64,000 nt of DNA from Thiohalobacter thiocyanaticus (lineage in GTDB: Bacteria > Pseudomonadota > Gammaproteobacteria > Thiohalobacterales > Thiohalobacteraceae), in NCBI RefSeq assembly GCF_002356355.1, contig NZ_AP018052.1:2294001-2358000 (forward strand). The letters run 5' to 3'. Below, piece after piece: positions 29,132-38,251 of this stretch. The notes below the pieces were generated by a model, which was not told the DNA's origin, ran no database searches, and saw nothing but the letters and a program-made list of their open reading frames with translations. Both the position numbers and the translations under genes were made by a program. The first letter of the stretch is position 1, and each line of letters begins with the position of its first letter.

Positions 29132-29748
29132 GCCAGCGCCTCGATCTCGCCCTGGCCCTGACGCAGCACCTCGGGCACCTCAGCGGTCATGTCCACCACC
29201 GTGGTCGGTTCCGGGCTGCAGGCCCCGGCGGCGATCACCGCACCCAGTTCGTGCTCCAGCCGCTCGCGGATCTCCTCGGGATCGTTCAGCGGCAGGCTTT
29301 CGCCCGGCAGGATGAGGGTGGAGCTCATCAGGGGTTCTCCCAGTTCATCGAGCAGCGCCTGGGTGACCCGATGGTCGGGCACGCGGATGCCGATGGTCTT
29401 GCGCTTGGGGTGCTGCAGCCGCCGCGGCACCTCGTGGGTGGCCTTGAAGATGAAGGTGTAGGGTCCGGGCGTATAGGTCTTGAGCAGCCGGAAGGCGGTG
29501 TTGTCCACCTTGGCATAGGCGGCGATCTCGGACAGGTCGCGGCAGACCAGGGTGAAATTATGCTTGTCTTCCAGACGGCGGATGCGGCGGATGCGTTCCA
29601 TTGCCGCCTTGTCACCCACCAGGCAGCCCAGGGCATAGCTCGAATCGGTGGGATAGGCAATCACCTCGCCGGCGCGCAGCAGTTCCACCGCGCGGCGCAC
29701 CAGGCGCGGCTGGGGATTGTCGGGATGGATGTCGAAGAACTGGCTCAT
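29128..29748 (-). CDS. yciO: YciO-type Sua5/YrdC-domain protein
   Basis: 206 residues of the YrdC RNA-binding fold. YAYPTDSSYALGC-like sequence (IAYPTDSSYALG) and KHNFTLVCRDLSEI match YciO, a paralogue of the TsaC threonylcarbamoyl-AMP synthase. Whether it makes threonylcarbamoyl-AMP for tRNA t6A is not settled. The neighbours (PHP gene upstream, rluB further down) follow the E. coli yciV-yciO-rluB order. Confidence 0.92.
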   Translation of the reverse strand: MSQFFDIHPDNPQPRLVRRAVELLRAGEVIAYPTDSSYALGCLVGDKAAMERIRRIRRLEDKHNFTLVCRDLSEIAAYAKVDNTAFRLLKTYTPGPYTFIFKATHEVPRRLQHPKRKTIGIRVPDHRVTQALLDELGEPLMSSTLILPGESLPLNDPEEIRERLEHELGAVIAAGACSPEPTTVVDMTAEVPEVLRQGQGEIEALA

Positions 29749-29766
29749 GGGATCGGCTGCCGGGGA

Positions 29767-30612
29767 TCAGGCGGCGTGCTGGGGCCAGGCCTGCCAGACC
29801 GGGGTCAGGTCCGCCGGCAACGCCGGCAGCCGGCCCAGTTCTATCCAGGCGTTTTCGGGACCGTGATAGTCGGAACCGCGTGAGGCCAGCAGTCCGCACT
29901 GGCGGGCCAGACTGGCCATATTGTGCATATCCTGCTGCGAATGGCTGCCCGAGACGACTTCCAGGCCCTCACCGCCGCAGTCGCGGAACTCAGCGATCAG
30001 ACGCCGCAGCTTGCTGCCGGTGAGGCGGTAGCGCGCCGGATGGGCGATCACGGCCTGGCCGCCGGCCGCACGAATCCAGCCCACGGCCTCCTCCAGTCCG
30101 GCCCACTGGCCGGAGACATGCCCCGGCTTGTTCCTGATCAGAAACTTTTTGAATACGGCACGCAGGTCCTTCGCCCGGCCGATCTCGACCAGATAGCGGG
30201 CGAAGTGGGTGCGGCTGATCAGCACCCCCTGCGCATGCCGGCGGGCGCCCTCAGTGGCGCCCTCGATGCCGGCCTTCGCCAACTGGCGGCCGATCTCCTC
30301 GGCCCGCCAGACGCGGAATTCCTGCAGCCGTTCCAGTCCCGCGCGCAACTCCGGCGCCGCGGGATCGACGTTCAGCGCCACCACATGGATGGTCTGGCGG
30401 TTCCAGGTCACCGAGATCTCCACGCCCGGGATCAGCCGGATACCGGCCGCCCGGGCCGCCGACCGCGCCTCGTCGATGCCGCTCAGGGTGTCGTGGTCGG
30501 TCAGGGCCAGTACCTCGACCCCGGCGGCGGCGGCGCGCTCGACCAGCGCGGTCGGTGTGAGCGTGCCGTCGGACTGGCGCGAGTGGGTGTGCAGGTCGTA
30601 GTGCGTGAACAT
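29767..30612 (-). CDS. PHP-domain phosphatase/exoribonuclease (YciV/RNase AM type)
   Basis: 281 residues. Metal-binding PHP motifs are DLHTHSRQSDG (6-16), LTDHDTLSG (36-45), GVEIS near 63 and the late GSDYHGPENAW. Homologues dephosphorylate 3',5'-bisnucleotides, and E. coli YciV (RNase AM) trims the 5' ends of rRNAs. It is the first gene of the leftward cluster, with an 18-base gap to yciO. It is divergent from yciB; the space between holds a family E repeat. Confidence 0.92.
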   Translation of the reverse strand: MFTHYDLHTHSRQSDGTLTPTALVERAAAAGVEVLALTDHDTLSGIDEARSAARAAGIRLIPGVEISVTWNRQTIHVVALNVDPAAPELRAGLERLQEFRVWRAEEIGRQLAKAGIEGATEGARRHAQGVLISRTHFARYLVEIGRAKDLRAVFKKFLIRNKPGHVSGQWAGLEEAVGWIRAAGGQAVIAHPARYRLTGSKLRRLIAEFRDCGGEGLEVVSGSHSQQDMHNMASLARQCGLLASRGSDYHGPENAWIELGRLPALPADLTPVWQAWPQHAA

Positions 30613-30654
30613 CCGGGCATTTTACCTGAATCCTCCGGCGCATGCCGCTTCGAG

Positions 30655-30761
30655 ATGGCCACGAAACCCACCAAGCCCACGAAAATTTTATTCGGCGCCG
30701 GGCGCGCAGCACCGCGGCGAAGCAATGAACCGTTGGTGGATTTCGCGGGTTTCGTGGCCAT
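30655..30761. repeat. Family E-like inverted repeat
   Basis: Arms ATGGCCACGAAACCCACCAA and, inverted, TTTCGCGGGTTTCGTGGCCAT surround GGCGCCGGGCGCGCAGC. The core resembles that of the copy at 3845 although the arm sequences differ. Confidence 0.75.
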
Positions 30762-30874
30762 TCGCAATCCACGCCGTCCGGGGTTGCCGGGCAGGCTATC
30801 GTCTGTTCACGCAAATCGGTTACCATGACAGCCCCGGCAACCACCCCGCTGGCCGGCACGGCCGCTCGGACAAC

Positions 30875-31429
30875 ATGAAATTCATATTCGATTTTCTCCC
30901 GATCCTGCTGTTCTTTGTCGCCTACAAGCTCTATGGCATCTATGTGGCGACGGCCGTGGCCATTGCCGTCACCCTGATCATGGTGGCCGGCTTCTGGCTC
31001 AGACACCGCCGGGTGGAGAAGATGCACCTGATCACCCTGATCATCATCTCCGTGTTCGGCGGCGCGACCCTGGCGCTGCAGGATCCGACCTTCATCATGT
31101 GGAAACCCACCATCGCCTACTGGTTATTTGCCCTGGTGTTTCTCGGCAGTCAGTATATCGGCGGCCGCTCCGTCACCGAGCGCATGATGGGCCACGCCAT
31201 TACCGCCCCGGCACGCGTCTGGCGCGGACTCAACCTGTCATGGGTGGTCTTCTTCGTGGTGATGGGGGTGCTCAATCTGTATGTGGCCTACAACTTCGCC
31301 GAGGACACCTGGGTGAACTTCAAGCTGTTCGGGCTGATGTCCCTGTCGCTGGTGTTCATCCTGGGCCAGGGCATCGTCATCGCCCGCTATGCCGCCTCGC
31401 GTGAGGACAAGGCCGAGGAGGAATCCTGA
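30875..31429 (+). CDS. yciB: Inner-membrane septation protein YciB (IspZ)
   Basis: 184 residues from the ATG at 30875. Five hydrophobic segments and the N-terminal [20 protein letters not shown] are characteristic, as is [14 protein letters not shown]. coli YciB affects cell-envelope synthesis and septation. The stop overlaps the next start by one base (TGATG), tying it to yciI and bolA in one operon. Confidence 0.95.
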   Translation: MKFIFDFLPILLFFVAYKLYGIYVATAVAIAVTLIMVAGFWLRHRRVEKMHLITLIIISVFGGATLALQDPTFIMWKPTIAYWLFALVFLGSQYIGGRSVTERMMGHAITAPARVWRGLNLSWVVFFVVMGVLNLYVAYNFAEDTWVNFKLFGLMSLSLVFILGQGIVIARYAASREDKAEEES

Positions 31430-31731
31430 TGCTCTACGCCATCATCAGCCAGGATGTGGAGAACAGCCTGGAGCTGCGCAAGGCCAACCGCCCGGCGCAT
31501 CTTGAACGCCTGGAACAGCTGCAGACCGAGGGCCGCCTGGTGCTGGCCGGTCCCTGTCCGGCGGCCGATACCGAGGAGCCCGGCCCGGCCGGCTTCACCG
31601 GCAGCCTGGTGGTGGCTGAGTTCGACTCCCAGGAAGCGGCCGAGGCCTGGGCCCAGGCCGACCCCTACCAGACCGGCGGGGTCTACGCCCAGGTGTCCGT
31701 CAAACCGTTCAAGAAGGTGTTTCCCAGATGA
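31429..31731 (+). CDS. yciI: YciI-like protein
   Basis: 100-residue dimeric alpha-beta-barrel protein. [25 protein letters not shown] has the His-Asp pair of the family (D9; RPAHLERL), and the C-terminal [14 protein letters not shown] is conserved. YciI homologues have an active-site-like cleft but no settled reaction. Sandwiched between yciB and bolA with overlapping ends. Confidence 0.93.
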   Translation: MLYAIISQDVENSLELRKANRPAHLERLEQLQTEGRLVLAGPCPAADTEEPGPAGFTGSLVVAEFDSQEAAEAWAQADPYQTGGVYAQVSVKPFKKVFPR

Positions 31732-32000
31732 CAGCAGAACGTGTCGCCATGATCCGTGAGCGCCTGACCGCGGCGCTGCAGCCCGAGGATCTCGAGATCC
31801 AGGACGATTCGGCCAGGCATGCCGGGCATGAGGGCGCCAAGGGCGGCGGCGGACATTTCAACGTCCGTATCGTCAGCCCGGCCTTCGCCGGCAGGAACCT
31901 GCTGGAACGCCACCGCATGGTCTACGATGCCCTGGGGGATGCCATGCACAGCGAGATCCACGCCCTCAGCATCGAGGCCAAGACCCCGGAAGAACTATAA
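31728..32000 (+). CDS. BolA-family protein
   Basis: 90 residues with the class II KH-like BolA fold. [31 protein letters not shown] contains the invariant histidine (HRMVY) used with monothiol glutaredoxins to bind [2Fe-2S] clusters. The start overlaps the yciI stop (ATGA). It could act in iron-sulfur trafficking or as a regulator; sequence alone does not decide which. Confidence 0.94.
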   Translation: MTAERVAMIRERLTAALQPEDLEIQDDSARHAGHEGAKGGGGHFNVRIVSPAFAGRNLLERHRMVYDALGDAMHSEIHALSIEAKTPEEL

Positions 32001-32010
32001 AAGGACAGCC

Positions 32011-32802
32011 ATGATGAAAAACCGCCTCGCCTCCCTGCTGCTCGCCGCCAGCCTGCCCCTGACCCCGGCGCTGGCCGCCGATGAGGACGTGGTCGCCCGC
32101 GTCAACGGCGAACCCGTCAGCCAGGCCATGCTCGACTTCTACCGGGCACAGAAACAACGCCAGCTCGGCGGCCGCGAGCCCGATCCCGACAACCTGCTGA
32201 AGGAAGTCATCGACATCGAACTGATGATCCAGGACGCGCACAGGCAGGGGCTGGACCAGCATCCCGAGTTGCAGCAGCAACTCGAGTTCTACCGTCAGAA
32301 CCTGATGGTGAACATGGCCGCCCGCCAGTACCTGCAGCGTCACCCCGTCACCGAGGACGACATCCAGGCCGCCTACGAGGAACTGGCCGCCAGCCAGACC
32401 GGCAATGAGTACCATGCCCGTCACATCCTGGTCGACAGCGAGGCGCAGGCCCGGGAACTGATCAGCAGACTCGACGACGGCGCCGACTTCGCCGAACTGG
32501 CCAAGGCCGAATCCACCGGCCCCACCGGCCCCCGCGGCGGCGACCTGGGCTGGTTCTCGCCCGACCGCATGGTGAAGGAATTCTCCGAGGCCGTTCAGCA
32601 GATGGACAAGGGCGAGCACTCCAGCGCGCCGGTGAAGACACAGTTCGGCTGGCACGTCATCAAGCTGGAGGACACCCGCAAGGCCCAGGCACCGGCACTG
32701 GAAGAGGTACGTGAGCAGATCGTCAACCGGCTGAACAATCAGCGGCTGAGCGAGTACATGGCGGAGCTGCGCAAGGACGCGAAGATCGAGACGACCGAAT
32801 AG
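32011..32802 (+). CDS. Periplasmic PpiC-type peptidyl-prolyl isomerase
   Basis: 263 residues. The signal peptide is 1-22 (ends TPALA-ADE). An N-terminal SurA-like chaperone segment follows (about 25-125), then a parvulin domain (about 130-225) with YHARHILVDSEAQARELI, GGDLGWF and TQFGWHVIKLED. AAGGA lies 8 bases before the ATG. It would help fold outer-membrane proteins. Last gene of the yciB operon; a GC hairpin follows. Confidence 0.93.
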   Translation: MMKNRLASLLLAASLPLTPALAADEDVVARVNGEPVSQAMLDFYRAQKQRQLGGREPDPDNLLKEVIDIELMIQDAHRQGLDQHPELQQQLEFYRQNLMVNMAARQYLQRHPVTEDDIQAAYEELAASQTGNEYHARHILVDSEAQARELISRLDDGADFAELAKAESTGPTGPRGGDLGWFSPDRMVKEFSEAVQQMDKGEHSSAPVKTQFGWHVIKLEDTRKAQAPALEEVREQIVNRLNNQRLSEYMAELRKDAKIETTE

Positions 32803-32818
32803 TCTCCACCCGAATGAG

Positions 32819-32888
32819 GCCGGGCACGGCATGGCCCGGCAGCCACCCCCCATCCCCCCTTTCCTCATCCCGGCGCAGGCCGGGATGC
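32819..32888. repeat. GC hairpin and half family C repeat
   Basis: GCCGGGC/GCCCGGC (7 bp, 32819-32840) could end transcription from the ppiC gene, but no T run follows. At 32864-32888 CTCATCCCGGCGCAGGCCGGGATG is half of family C. Confidence 0.6.
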
Positions 32889-32894
32889 GGGCAA

Positions 32895-34616
32895 TCAGTC
32901 ACCGGCGCTGTTGGCCTGGTTCCGTTCGCGGCTCTCCATCCCGTTGCCGGGGCGAACCACCCCGCAGAACAGCGGCGCCTTGCCGAAACGTTTCAGCCGG
33001 TAGACATCCATTTCCGTATCACTGAGATCGGCTTCGCGCACCAGGCGGTTGCGGTGGCGTTCGGCCAGTTCCGGCCAGGCCCCCGCCGGGACACCGCTGC
33101 GGACCAGCTGCGCCCGCGGGTCCGCCGCCGCTTCCGTCTGCGCCAAGCGTCCCTCACCGGTCGGGCTGGCCGTGACATGGATTTCGATCCTGGCCCGCGT
33201 CCGGTCGGAATCATCCAGCTTGATGCAGCCGTCACGATCGCTGGTCAGCCACAGATGCTGACTGGTGCCCAGTTCGCGGACATCACAGCCGTCGATCTCG
33301 CAGATATCCAGCACATCGTTGACGAACTGTCGCGGCTGCTCGACCGCCGTCAGCGTCAGGGCAATGCAGGTATAACGGCCCGGGATCAGATGCAGATTGT
33401 TGTCCGCGTCCAATTCACGGATGGCGGTATCGACAGTCACCGGGCCGCGGGCATGTTCCTGGGCCCGCAGCAGCAGCCGGCCGGTAATGCGGCGCAGCTG
33501 CAGGCCGTCGATCGGGGTCGGCCGGCGGTCCTGGCGCAGGCTGCGGGCATGGCGCGCACCGCGCGGAAGCCGGATCACGCCGACGCGGCGTTCAGGTCCG
33601 GCCGGCTCCGGTTCGGCCTCGGCGGCCGGCGGGCCGGCGGCGGGCGCCGGTTCAGGAGCGGACGGCGCGCCGACCTGTTCACTCAGGGCGCGGACCTGGC
33701 TGGACAGGTCATCCAGCCGGTGCGTGAGCTGTCGGATCAGATCGGCATCGGGATAGACGCTGGCCGTCTCGGCAGCGGCCGCGGGCGCCGCCGCCGGCGG
33801 TGCTGCCGGCGCTGCCTCGTCCGCCGGCAGCCGGGCCAGATAGTGCTGCCAGAACTCGTCGATGCCGTCCGTCACCGGCGCCGGGGATGTCAGCAGGCGC
33901 TCGGCCAGTTCCCCCAGCCGGCGGGCTGCCGGGGCATCGGGGGCGTGGGCCAGGAACGGGCGCTGCATACGGATGGCCTCGCTGACCCGGCTGTCGTAGG
34001 GCACCACACCCTGCAGCGGCAGGGAGCGCTGCAGGTAGACCCGGGCCACCTCGCGAAAACGCTCGAAGGTATGTTCGGCCAGGGCATGGGTACGGGCGTT
34101 GTTGACGATGACGCTGAGCCGGCCGGTGAAGCCGTCGCGGTAGAGCAGCTTGATCATGCCGTAGGCGTCGGTCAGCGAGGTGGGTTCGGGGGTGATGACC
34201 AGGCAGACCTCGGGCGAGGCCAGGATGATGGACATCACGCCCCGGCCGATGCCGGAGGAGGTATCGAACAGTACCAGATCGTAGTCCTTGAGCACCTCGA
34301 ACTGGGACTGCAGCGGCTGCAGCCGGGCCGGCGGCAGGTTGGCCATGACGTCCACCCCCGAACTGCCCGGCACCACGTCCACGCCATACTCGGTGGGCAG
34401 CAGGATGTCACGCAGCGTGTAGCGTCCCTCGATCACATCGACCAGGGTGCGTTCGGGCTGGAGCTTGAGCAGGATGTCGACGTTGGCCAGGCCCAGGTCG
34501 GCGTCGAACAGGCAGACCTTGAGCCCGCGGCGGGCCGCCTCGACGGCGAGGTTGACGGCGACGAAGGTCTTGCCCACGCCGCCCTTGCCGCTGCTGATTG
34601 TGATGACCCGGGTCAT
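32895..34616 (-). CDS. MinD/FlhG-type ATPase with a long C-terminal extension
   Basis: 573 residues. The N-terminal 250 are a deviant-Walker P-loop ATPase: KGGVGKT at 11-17, DADLGLANVDILL (switch region) and LFDTSSGIGR. This resembles FlhG/FleN and MinD, which position cell structures. After a Pro/Ala-rich linker (about 285-300 and 340-370) and a short coiled coil comes an unrecognised domain of about 190 residues. It includes GRLLLRAQEHARGPVTVDTA and many Cys/Asp-rich beta-like stretches (ICEIDGCDVRELG). I do not recognise this domain. No flagellar or min genes are adjacent. Confidence 0.85.
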   Translation of the reverse strand: MTRVITISSGKGGVGKTFVAVNLAVEAARRGLKVCLFDADLGLANVDILLKLQPERTLVDVIEGRYTLRDILLPTEYGVDVVPGSSGVDVMANLPPARLQPLQSQFEVLKDYDLVLFDTSSGIGRGVMSIILASPEVCLVITPEPTSLTDAYGMIKLLYRDGFTGRLSVIVNNARTHALAEHTFERFREVARVYLQRSLPLQGVVPYDSRVSEAIRMQRPFLAHAPDAPAARRLGELAERLLTSPAPVTDGIDEFWQHYLARLPADEAAPAAPPAAAPAAAAETASVYPDADLIRQLTHRLDDLSSQVRALSEQVGAPSAPEPAPAAGPPAAEAEPEPAGPERRVGVIRLPRGARHARSLRQDRRPTPIDGLQLRRITGRLLLRAQEHARGPVTVDTAIRELDADNNLHLIPGRYTCIALTLTAVEQPRQFVNDVLDICEIDGCDVRELGTSQHLWLTSDRDGCIKLDDSDRTRARIEIHVTASPTGEGRLAQTEAAADPRAQLVRSGVPAGAWPELAERHRNRLVREADLSDTEMDVYRLKRFGKAPLFCGVVRPGNGMESRERNQANSAGD

Positions 34617-34725
34617 GGGTAAGTCTTATTGTTGTCGCAGCCCCATAATCCCCGTTCCTCCCGGAACAGGACGCTTGCAGGGCATGGTAACAGTCCGGCC
34701 CGGCCCGGCCAACTGACAGGAAATC

Positions 34726-35094
34726 TTACAGTTTCAGCAGTTCGCTGTGCTGCTCGATGAATTCGCGGATGAAGTGCTGCGGCCGTGCGCTGCTGAAGCG
34801 GGCCTTCTCTTCGCCACGCTCGAACAGGATCAGGGTGGGAAAGCCGCGCACCCGGTAGTGGCCGGCCAGCTTCATGTTCTCGCCCTCGTCCACCTCCACC
34901 TTGGCCAGCCAGACCGCGCCGCCGAACCCGGCGATCACCCGCTCCAGCACCGGCGCGATGACCAGGCAGGGCGAACACCACTCGGCCCAGAGATCGACCA
35001 GGATCGGGCGTTCGTGCGAGGGGCTGAGCACCCGCGCCTCGAAATCGTCGTAATCGACATTGTAGATAGGGGTATCCCGCCGCTTGTCGTGCAC
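34726..35094 (-). CDS. Thioredoxin-family protein
   Basis: 122 residues with one thioredoxin domain. The active site is WCSPC, and the cis-proline is in VRGFPTLILFERG. The N-terminus lacks a signal peptide, so it is cytosolic. The middle Ser of the redox motif differs from the WCGPC of housekeeping thioredoxin, and the N-terminal DTPIYNVDYDDFEARVLSPS is typical of a minor paralogue. Partner unknown. Confidence 0.88.
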   Translation of the reverse strand: MHDKRRDTPIYNVDYDDFEARVLSPSHERPILVDLWAEWCSPCLVIAPVLERVIAGFGGAVWLAKVEVDEGENMKLAGHYRVRGFPTLILFERGEEKARFSSARPQHFIREFIEQHSELLKL

Positions 35095-35111
35095 TGTGCG
35101 CTCCGCTTGCC

Positions 35112-35777
35112 TTACTTGCCGTCGATGTAGAGCCGGTCATCAAAGGAACAGACCCAGGCCGGGCGCAGCGCGACCAGCATGGTCATGAGCATGCCGCTCA
35201 TCAGCGCCTCGGAGAAGAAGATCAGCGGGAAGTAGGCCAGGTACTGGTGCCCCAGCCAGCCGAACTCGTGCAGACCCAGCCCCCACAGCAGCAGGGTGCC
35301 GCTGAGCGCGGCCAGCACGATGGACAGACCGCCGGCGAGAAAGGCATTGATGTAGACATAGATGAAGAAATTGTGCGGCAGCCGACGCCGGGCCAGGTCC
35401 AGCAGCAGCTGGGTGAACATGATCGGCAACAGGCCCATGAGCAGGACATTGAGCGCGAAGGTCTCGAATCCGGCATTGCCGTTCAGGGTGGTGCCCAGGG
35501 CCACCAGCGACACCCCGATGAAGGCATAGGCCCAGCCGACCATCAGGGTCAGCACGGTCACCCCCAGCAGGTGGAAGTTCAGCGCCGGGTGGATGCCCGC
35601 CTTGATGCTCCACAGCAGCAGCATGGTCACGCAGGCGGCGAAGTATACATGGGTGAAGCCGTTGTCGCGCAGCCGCCGGCGCGGCAGCACATACAGGGCC
35701 AGCGCCAGCACCGGGATATAGATCAGGGCGCTCAGCCACAGCAGCCAGTCGGGCAGGAGTTGGGCGGGAAAGTCCAT
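35112..35777 (-). CDS. CbiM-like energy-coupling-factor membrane protein
   Basis: 221 residues from the ATG at 35777, about six transmembrane segments. HPALNFHLLGVTVLTLMVGWAYAFIG resembles the CbiM/NikM substrate-binding component of metal-uptake ECF transporters. The typical N-terminal His motif used for metal binding by CbiM is not at the start (MDFPAQLLPDWLL), and no ATPase or CbiQ gene is adjacent. It may be one of the orphan CbiM-like proteins of unknown role. Substrate not assigned. Confidence 0.75.
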   Translation of the reverse strand: MDFPAQLLPDWLLWLSALIYIPVLALALYVLPRRRLRDNGFTHVYFAACVTMLLLWSIKAGIHPALNFHLLGVTVLTLMVGWAYAFIGVSLVALGTTLNGNAGFETFALNVLLMGLLPIMFTQLLLDLARRRLPHNFFIYVYINAFLAGGLSIVLAALSGTLLLWGLGLHEFGWLGHQYLAYFPLIFFSEALMSGMLMTMLVALRPAWVCSFDDRLYIDGK

Positions 35778-35844
35778 GGTCGCATTCAGATAGTTGATTT
35801 CACACTTCACGCATGGATGCGTCGAGACAGCCTCAACAACACAG

Positions 35845-35915
35845 CGTCATTCCCGCGCAGGCGGGAATCCACAAGCCGCCGCGGCAACTGGATCCCCGCC
35901 TGCGCGGGGATGACG
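35845..35915. repeat. Palindromic repeat, family C
   Basis: CGTCATTCCCGCGCAGGCGG and CCCCGCCTGCGCGGGGATGACG, 28 bases apart, lie between tatD and the CbiM-like gene. Confidence 0.85.
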
Positions 35916-35958
35916 GTATGGTTCGGTGTTGTTGCCAATATTTCCAACCGCTGAGTCA

Positions 35959-36729
35959 TTATAGCCCGGGCAGCCCCAGCACCGCACGGGCGTTGGCACT
36001 GGTGGCGCGGGCGGCGTCCTCCGGCGTGATGCCGCGCACCCCGGCCAGGGCGGCCAGGCAGTCGGGCAGGTATTCGGGGCTGTTGCGCTCGCCCCGGTGG
36101 GCGGCCACGGTCAGGTCCGGCGCATCGGTCTCCAGCACGATGGACTCCAGCGGCAGGGCCGCAGCCAGTTCGCGCAGTTTGCGTGAACGCTCGAAGGTCA
36201 GCATGCCGCCGAAACCGAAACAGAAGCCCAGGTCGCGGTACTGCTGTGCCTGCTGCAGGCTGCCGTTGAAGGCATGGGCGATGCCGCCGCGCACCCGGAT
36301 GCGCTTGAGTGACTGCAGCACCTGGTCGTGGGCCTTGCGCACATGCAGGATCACCGGCAGACCGGCATCCCGGGCGATGACCAGCTGCGCTTCGAACAGT
36401 TGCTGCTGGCGGTCGCGGTCCAGTTCGCGCAGCTGGAAATCCAGCCCGATCTCGCCCACGGCCACCGGCGCTGTCTCGGCGAGCAACCGCTCCAGCCGGT
36501 CGAGGTCGGCGTCGCGGTGACACGCCAGATAGACCGGATGCAGGCCCAGGGCGTAATGCACGCCGGGGCTGTTCCGCGCCAGTTCGATCAGCGGCAGCCA
36601 TTCTTCGGCATGGATGCCGGGATTGACGAGGGTGGTCACGCCAGCCGCCTGTGCACGCCTGAGGACGGCTTCCCGATCGGAATCAAACTCCGGCACATCG
36701 AGGTGGCAGTGGGTGTCGATGAGTTCCAT
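35959..36729 (-). CDS. tatD: TatD-family metal-dependent deoxyribonuclease
   Basis: About 256 residues. The amidohydrolase-like metal motif DTHCHLD (6-12), VAVGEIGLDFQ, PVILHVRKA, GIAHAFNG and VLETDAPDL are all present in order, giving a complete active site. E. coli TatD-group proteins are 3'-5' exonucleases on damaged DNA. The ATG at 36729 is used; a TTG one codon before it is also in frame. Confidence 0.95.
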   Translation of the reverse strand: MELIDTHCHLDVPEFDSDREAVLRRAQAAGVTTLVNPGIHAEEWLPLIELARNSPGVHYALGLHPVYLACHRDADLDRLERLLAETAPVAVGEIGLDFQLRELDRDRQQQLFEAQLVIARDAGLPVILHVRKAHDQVLQSLKRIRVRGGIAHAFNGSLQQAQQYRDLGFCFGFGGMLTFERSRKLRELAAALPLESIVLETDAPDLTVAAHRGERNSPEYLPDCLAALAGVRGITPEDAARATSANARAVLGLPGL

Positions 36730-36756
36730 CAAGCAGATTCCAGGGGTGCGGCGGTT

Positions 36757-36785
36757 CTGGATCCCGGCCTGCGCCGGGATGACGG
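36757..36785. repeat. Half copy of family C
   Basis: GGATCCCGGCCTGCGCCGGG ATGACGG, right half only, between ycgL and tatD. Confidence 0.75.
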
Positions 36786-36810
36786 AAATAAACAGGCGGC
36801 GGGCCAGCCG

Positions 36811-37059
36811 CTACAAAACCGGATCCCGGGTCTCCGGCGGCAGCTGCAGATAGAAGCCCTGGCGGCGCAGGTGCTCGCGCACCTGCTCGGGATCGGCCCG
36901 GGCCAGGGTGCGTTCGGGATGCAGCTCCAGGGTCATGACCTGTTCGAGGTTGCCGAGCAGCTGCAGCAGCGAGTCGGGCACGCGGGAGAAATCGCCCTCA
37001 CATTCGACATAGAGATAGGTATCGGCCTTGCGGTCGCCCTTGTAGATAACGCATTGCAT
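36811..37059 (-). CDS. ycgL: YcgL-domain protein
   Basis: 82 residues. MQCVIYKGDRKADTYLYV and the C-terminal GFYLQLPP are diagnostic of YcgL, a small gammaproteobacterial protein of unknown function. The window gives no hint of a function beyond its placement next to tatD. Confidence 0.93.
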   Translation of the reverse strand: MQCVIYKGDRKADTYLYVECEGDFSRVPDSLLQLLGNLEQVMTLELHPERTLARADPEQVREHLRRQGFYLQLPPETRDPVL

Positions 37060-37177
37060 AGGAGTCGGTCGCGGCTGCGGAAAACGGCCTGATTATACCC
37101 CGGGACGGCCTGCAGGCCGACGCGACCGGTGCGGGGTCGGCAAATCATAAGCGGATGCAAATAGACTGGGCCGAAGC

Positions 37178-37224
37178 TATAATCCAGCGTTTATTAGTGC
37201 AACAAGTATATTGCACATTGCAAC
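37178..37224 (+). promoter_or_regulatory. Control region of the TSUP exporter operon
   Basis: TATAAT is at 37178-37183 without a good -35, which suits an activated promoter. Just downstream, GTGCAA-N8-TTGCAC (37197-37216) is a perfect dyad, followed by a third half-site TTGCAACAA (37218-37226). The same TTTGCAACA word occurs in the control region of the divergent two-component genes (42411-42418), so both may be regulated together. That link is inference. Confidence 0.45.
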
Positions 37225-37247
37225 AACTTGGCCGGAAGGGCAGAAGG

Positions 37248-38234
37248 ATGTCGGGCATCACAATAAGAATCAACTACTTCACTATCCTGCTGGGTCTTGG
37301 CGCAATCCTGTTCGGAGGCGCCGCCGGCGCCACCGAAGCGGCGGGCCTCAGCCCGGAACTGGAGGCCGCGACCGCTGCCGGGAGCGCCTCGGCCCTGCCC
37401 TGGTGGGGCTGGGTGATCCTGCTGTTCGTCACCACCTTCCTCATGGGCATCGTCGCGGTGCTGGGGGGTGTGGGCGGCGGCGTGCTGTTCGTGCCCATCG
37501 TCGGCGGCTTCTTCCCCTTCGGCATGGACTTCGTCCGCGGCGCCGGCCTGATGGTCGCGCTGGCCGGGGCCCTGGCCGCGGGGCCGGGGCTGCTGCGCTC
37601 GGGCATGGCCAGCCTGCGCCTGGCCATGCCGCTGGCGCTGATCGCCTCGGCCTCGGCCATCGTCGGGGCCATGATCGGTCTGGCCCTGCCGGCCAACGTG
37701 GTCAACCTGGCGCTGGGCATCATCATCCTGGGCATCGTCGCCCTGATGTGGATGGCGAAGAAATCCGAATTCCCCGAGGTGCCCCGGGCCGACAACCTGT
37801 CCAGCGCGCTGCATATCACCGGCATCTATCACGATGCCGCCGCCGGCAAGGACATCAACTGGAAGGTCCACCGCACCGCCACCGGGCTGTCGCTGTTCGT
37901 GGGTATCGGCATCATGGCCGGCATGTTCGGTCTCGGCGCCGGCTGGGCCAACATCCCGGTGCTCAACCTGCTGATGGGCGCACCGCTCAAGGTGTCGGTC
38001 GCCAGTTCCAAGTTCATGCTCTCGATCGTCGACACCTCCGCTGCCTGGGTCTATCTGAACCAGGGGGCCATCCTGGCCATCATCACCGTACCTTCCATCA
38101 TCGGCATCATGCTCGGATCGCTGCTGGGGGTGCGCCTGCTGAAGAAGGTCAACGCCTCGCTGGTGCGCAAGATCGTCATCGTCATGCTGCTGGTGGCCGG
38201 CTCACGCGCCCTGCTCAAGGGCCTGGGCATCTGA
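37248..38234 (+). CDS. TauE/SafE-family (TSUP) membrane exporter
   Basis: 328 residues from the ATG at 37248, chosen for GGAAGG about 12 bases upstream and because upstream codons cross the dyad region. Eight or more hydrophobic segments are present in two similar halves (IVAVLGGVGGGVLFVPI and GIGIMAGMFGLGAGWANIPVLN). The family moves sulfite, sulfoacetate or other organosulfur anions. A 60-residue cytosolic loop (about 170-210) lies between the halves. It heads an operon with a small membrane protein and a tandem UspA protein. In a likely sulfur oxidiser, sulfite export is plausible but not shown. Confidence 0.9.
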   Translation: MSGITIRINYFTILLGLGAILFGGAAGATEAAGLSPELEAATAAGSASALPWWGWVILLFVTTFLMGIVAVLGGVGGGVLFVPIVGGFFPFGMDFVRGAGLMVALAGALAAGPGLLRSGMASLRLAMPLALIASASAIVGAMIGLALPANVVNLALGIIILGIVALMWMAKKSEFPEVPRADNLSSALHITGIYHDAAAGKDINWKVHRTATGLSLFVGIGIMAGMFGLGAGWANIPVLNLLMGAPLKVSVASSKFMLSIVDTSAAWVYLNQGAILAIITVPSIIGIMLGSLLGVRLLKKVNASLVRKIVIVMLLVAGSRALLKGLGI

Positions 38235-38251
38235 CCAAGGAGACACACGTC

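Noticed and set aside
37218-37248. Sigma54 promoter in front of the TSUP exporter
   Set aside because: GG and GC are 8 bases apart rather than 10, and the site would overlap the ribosome-binding region.
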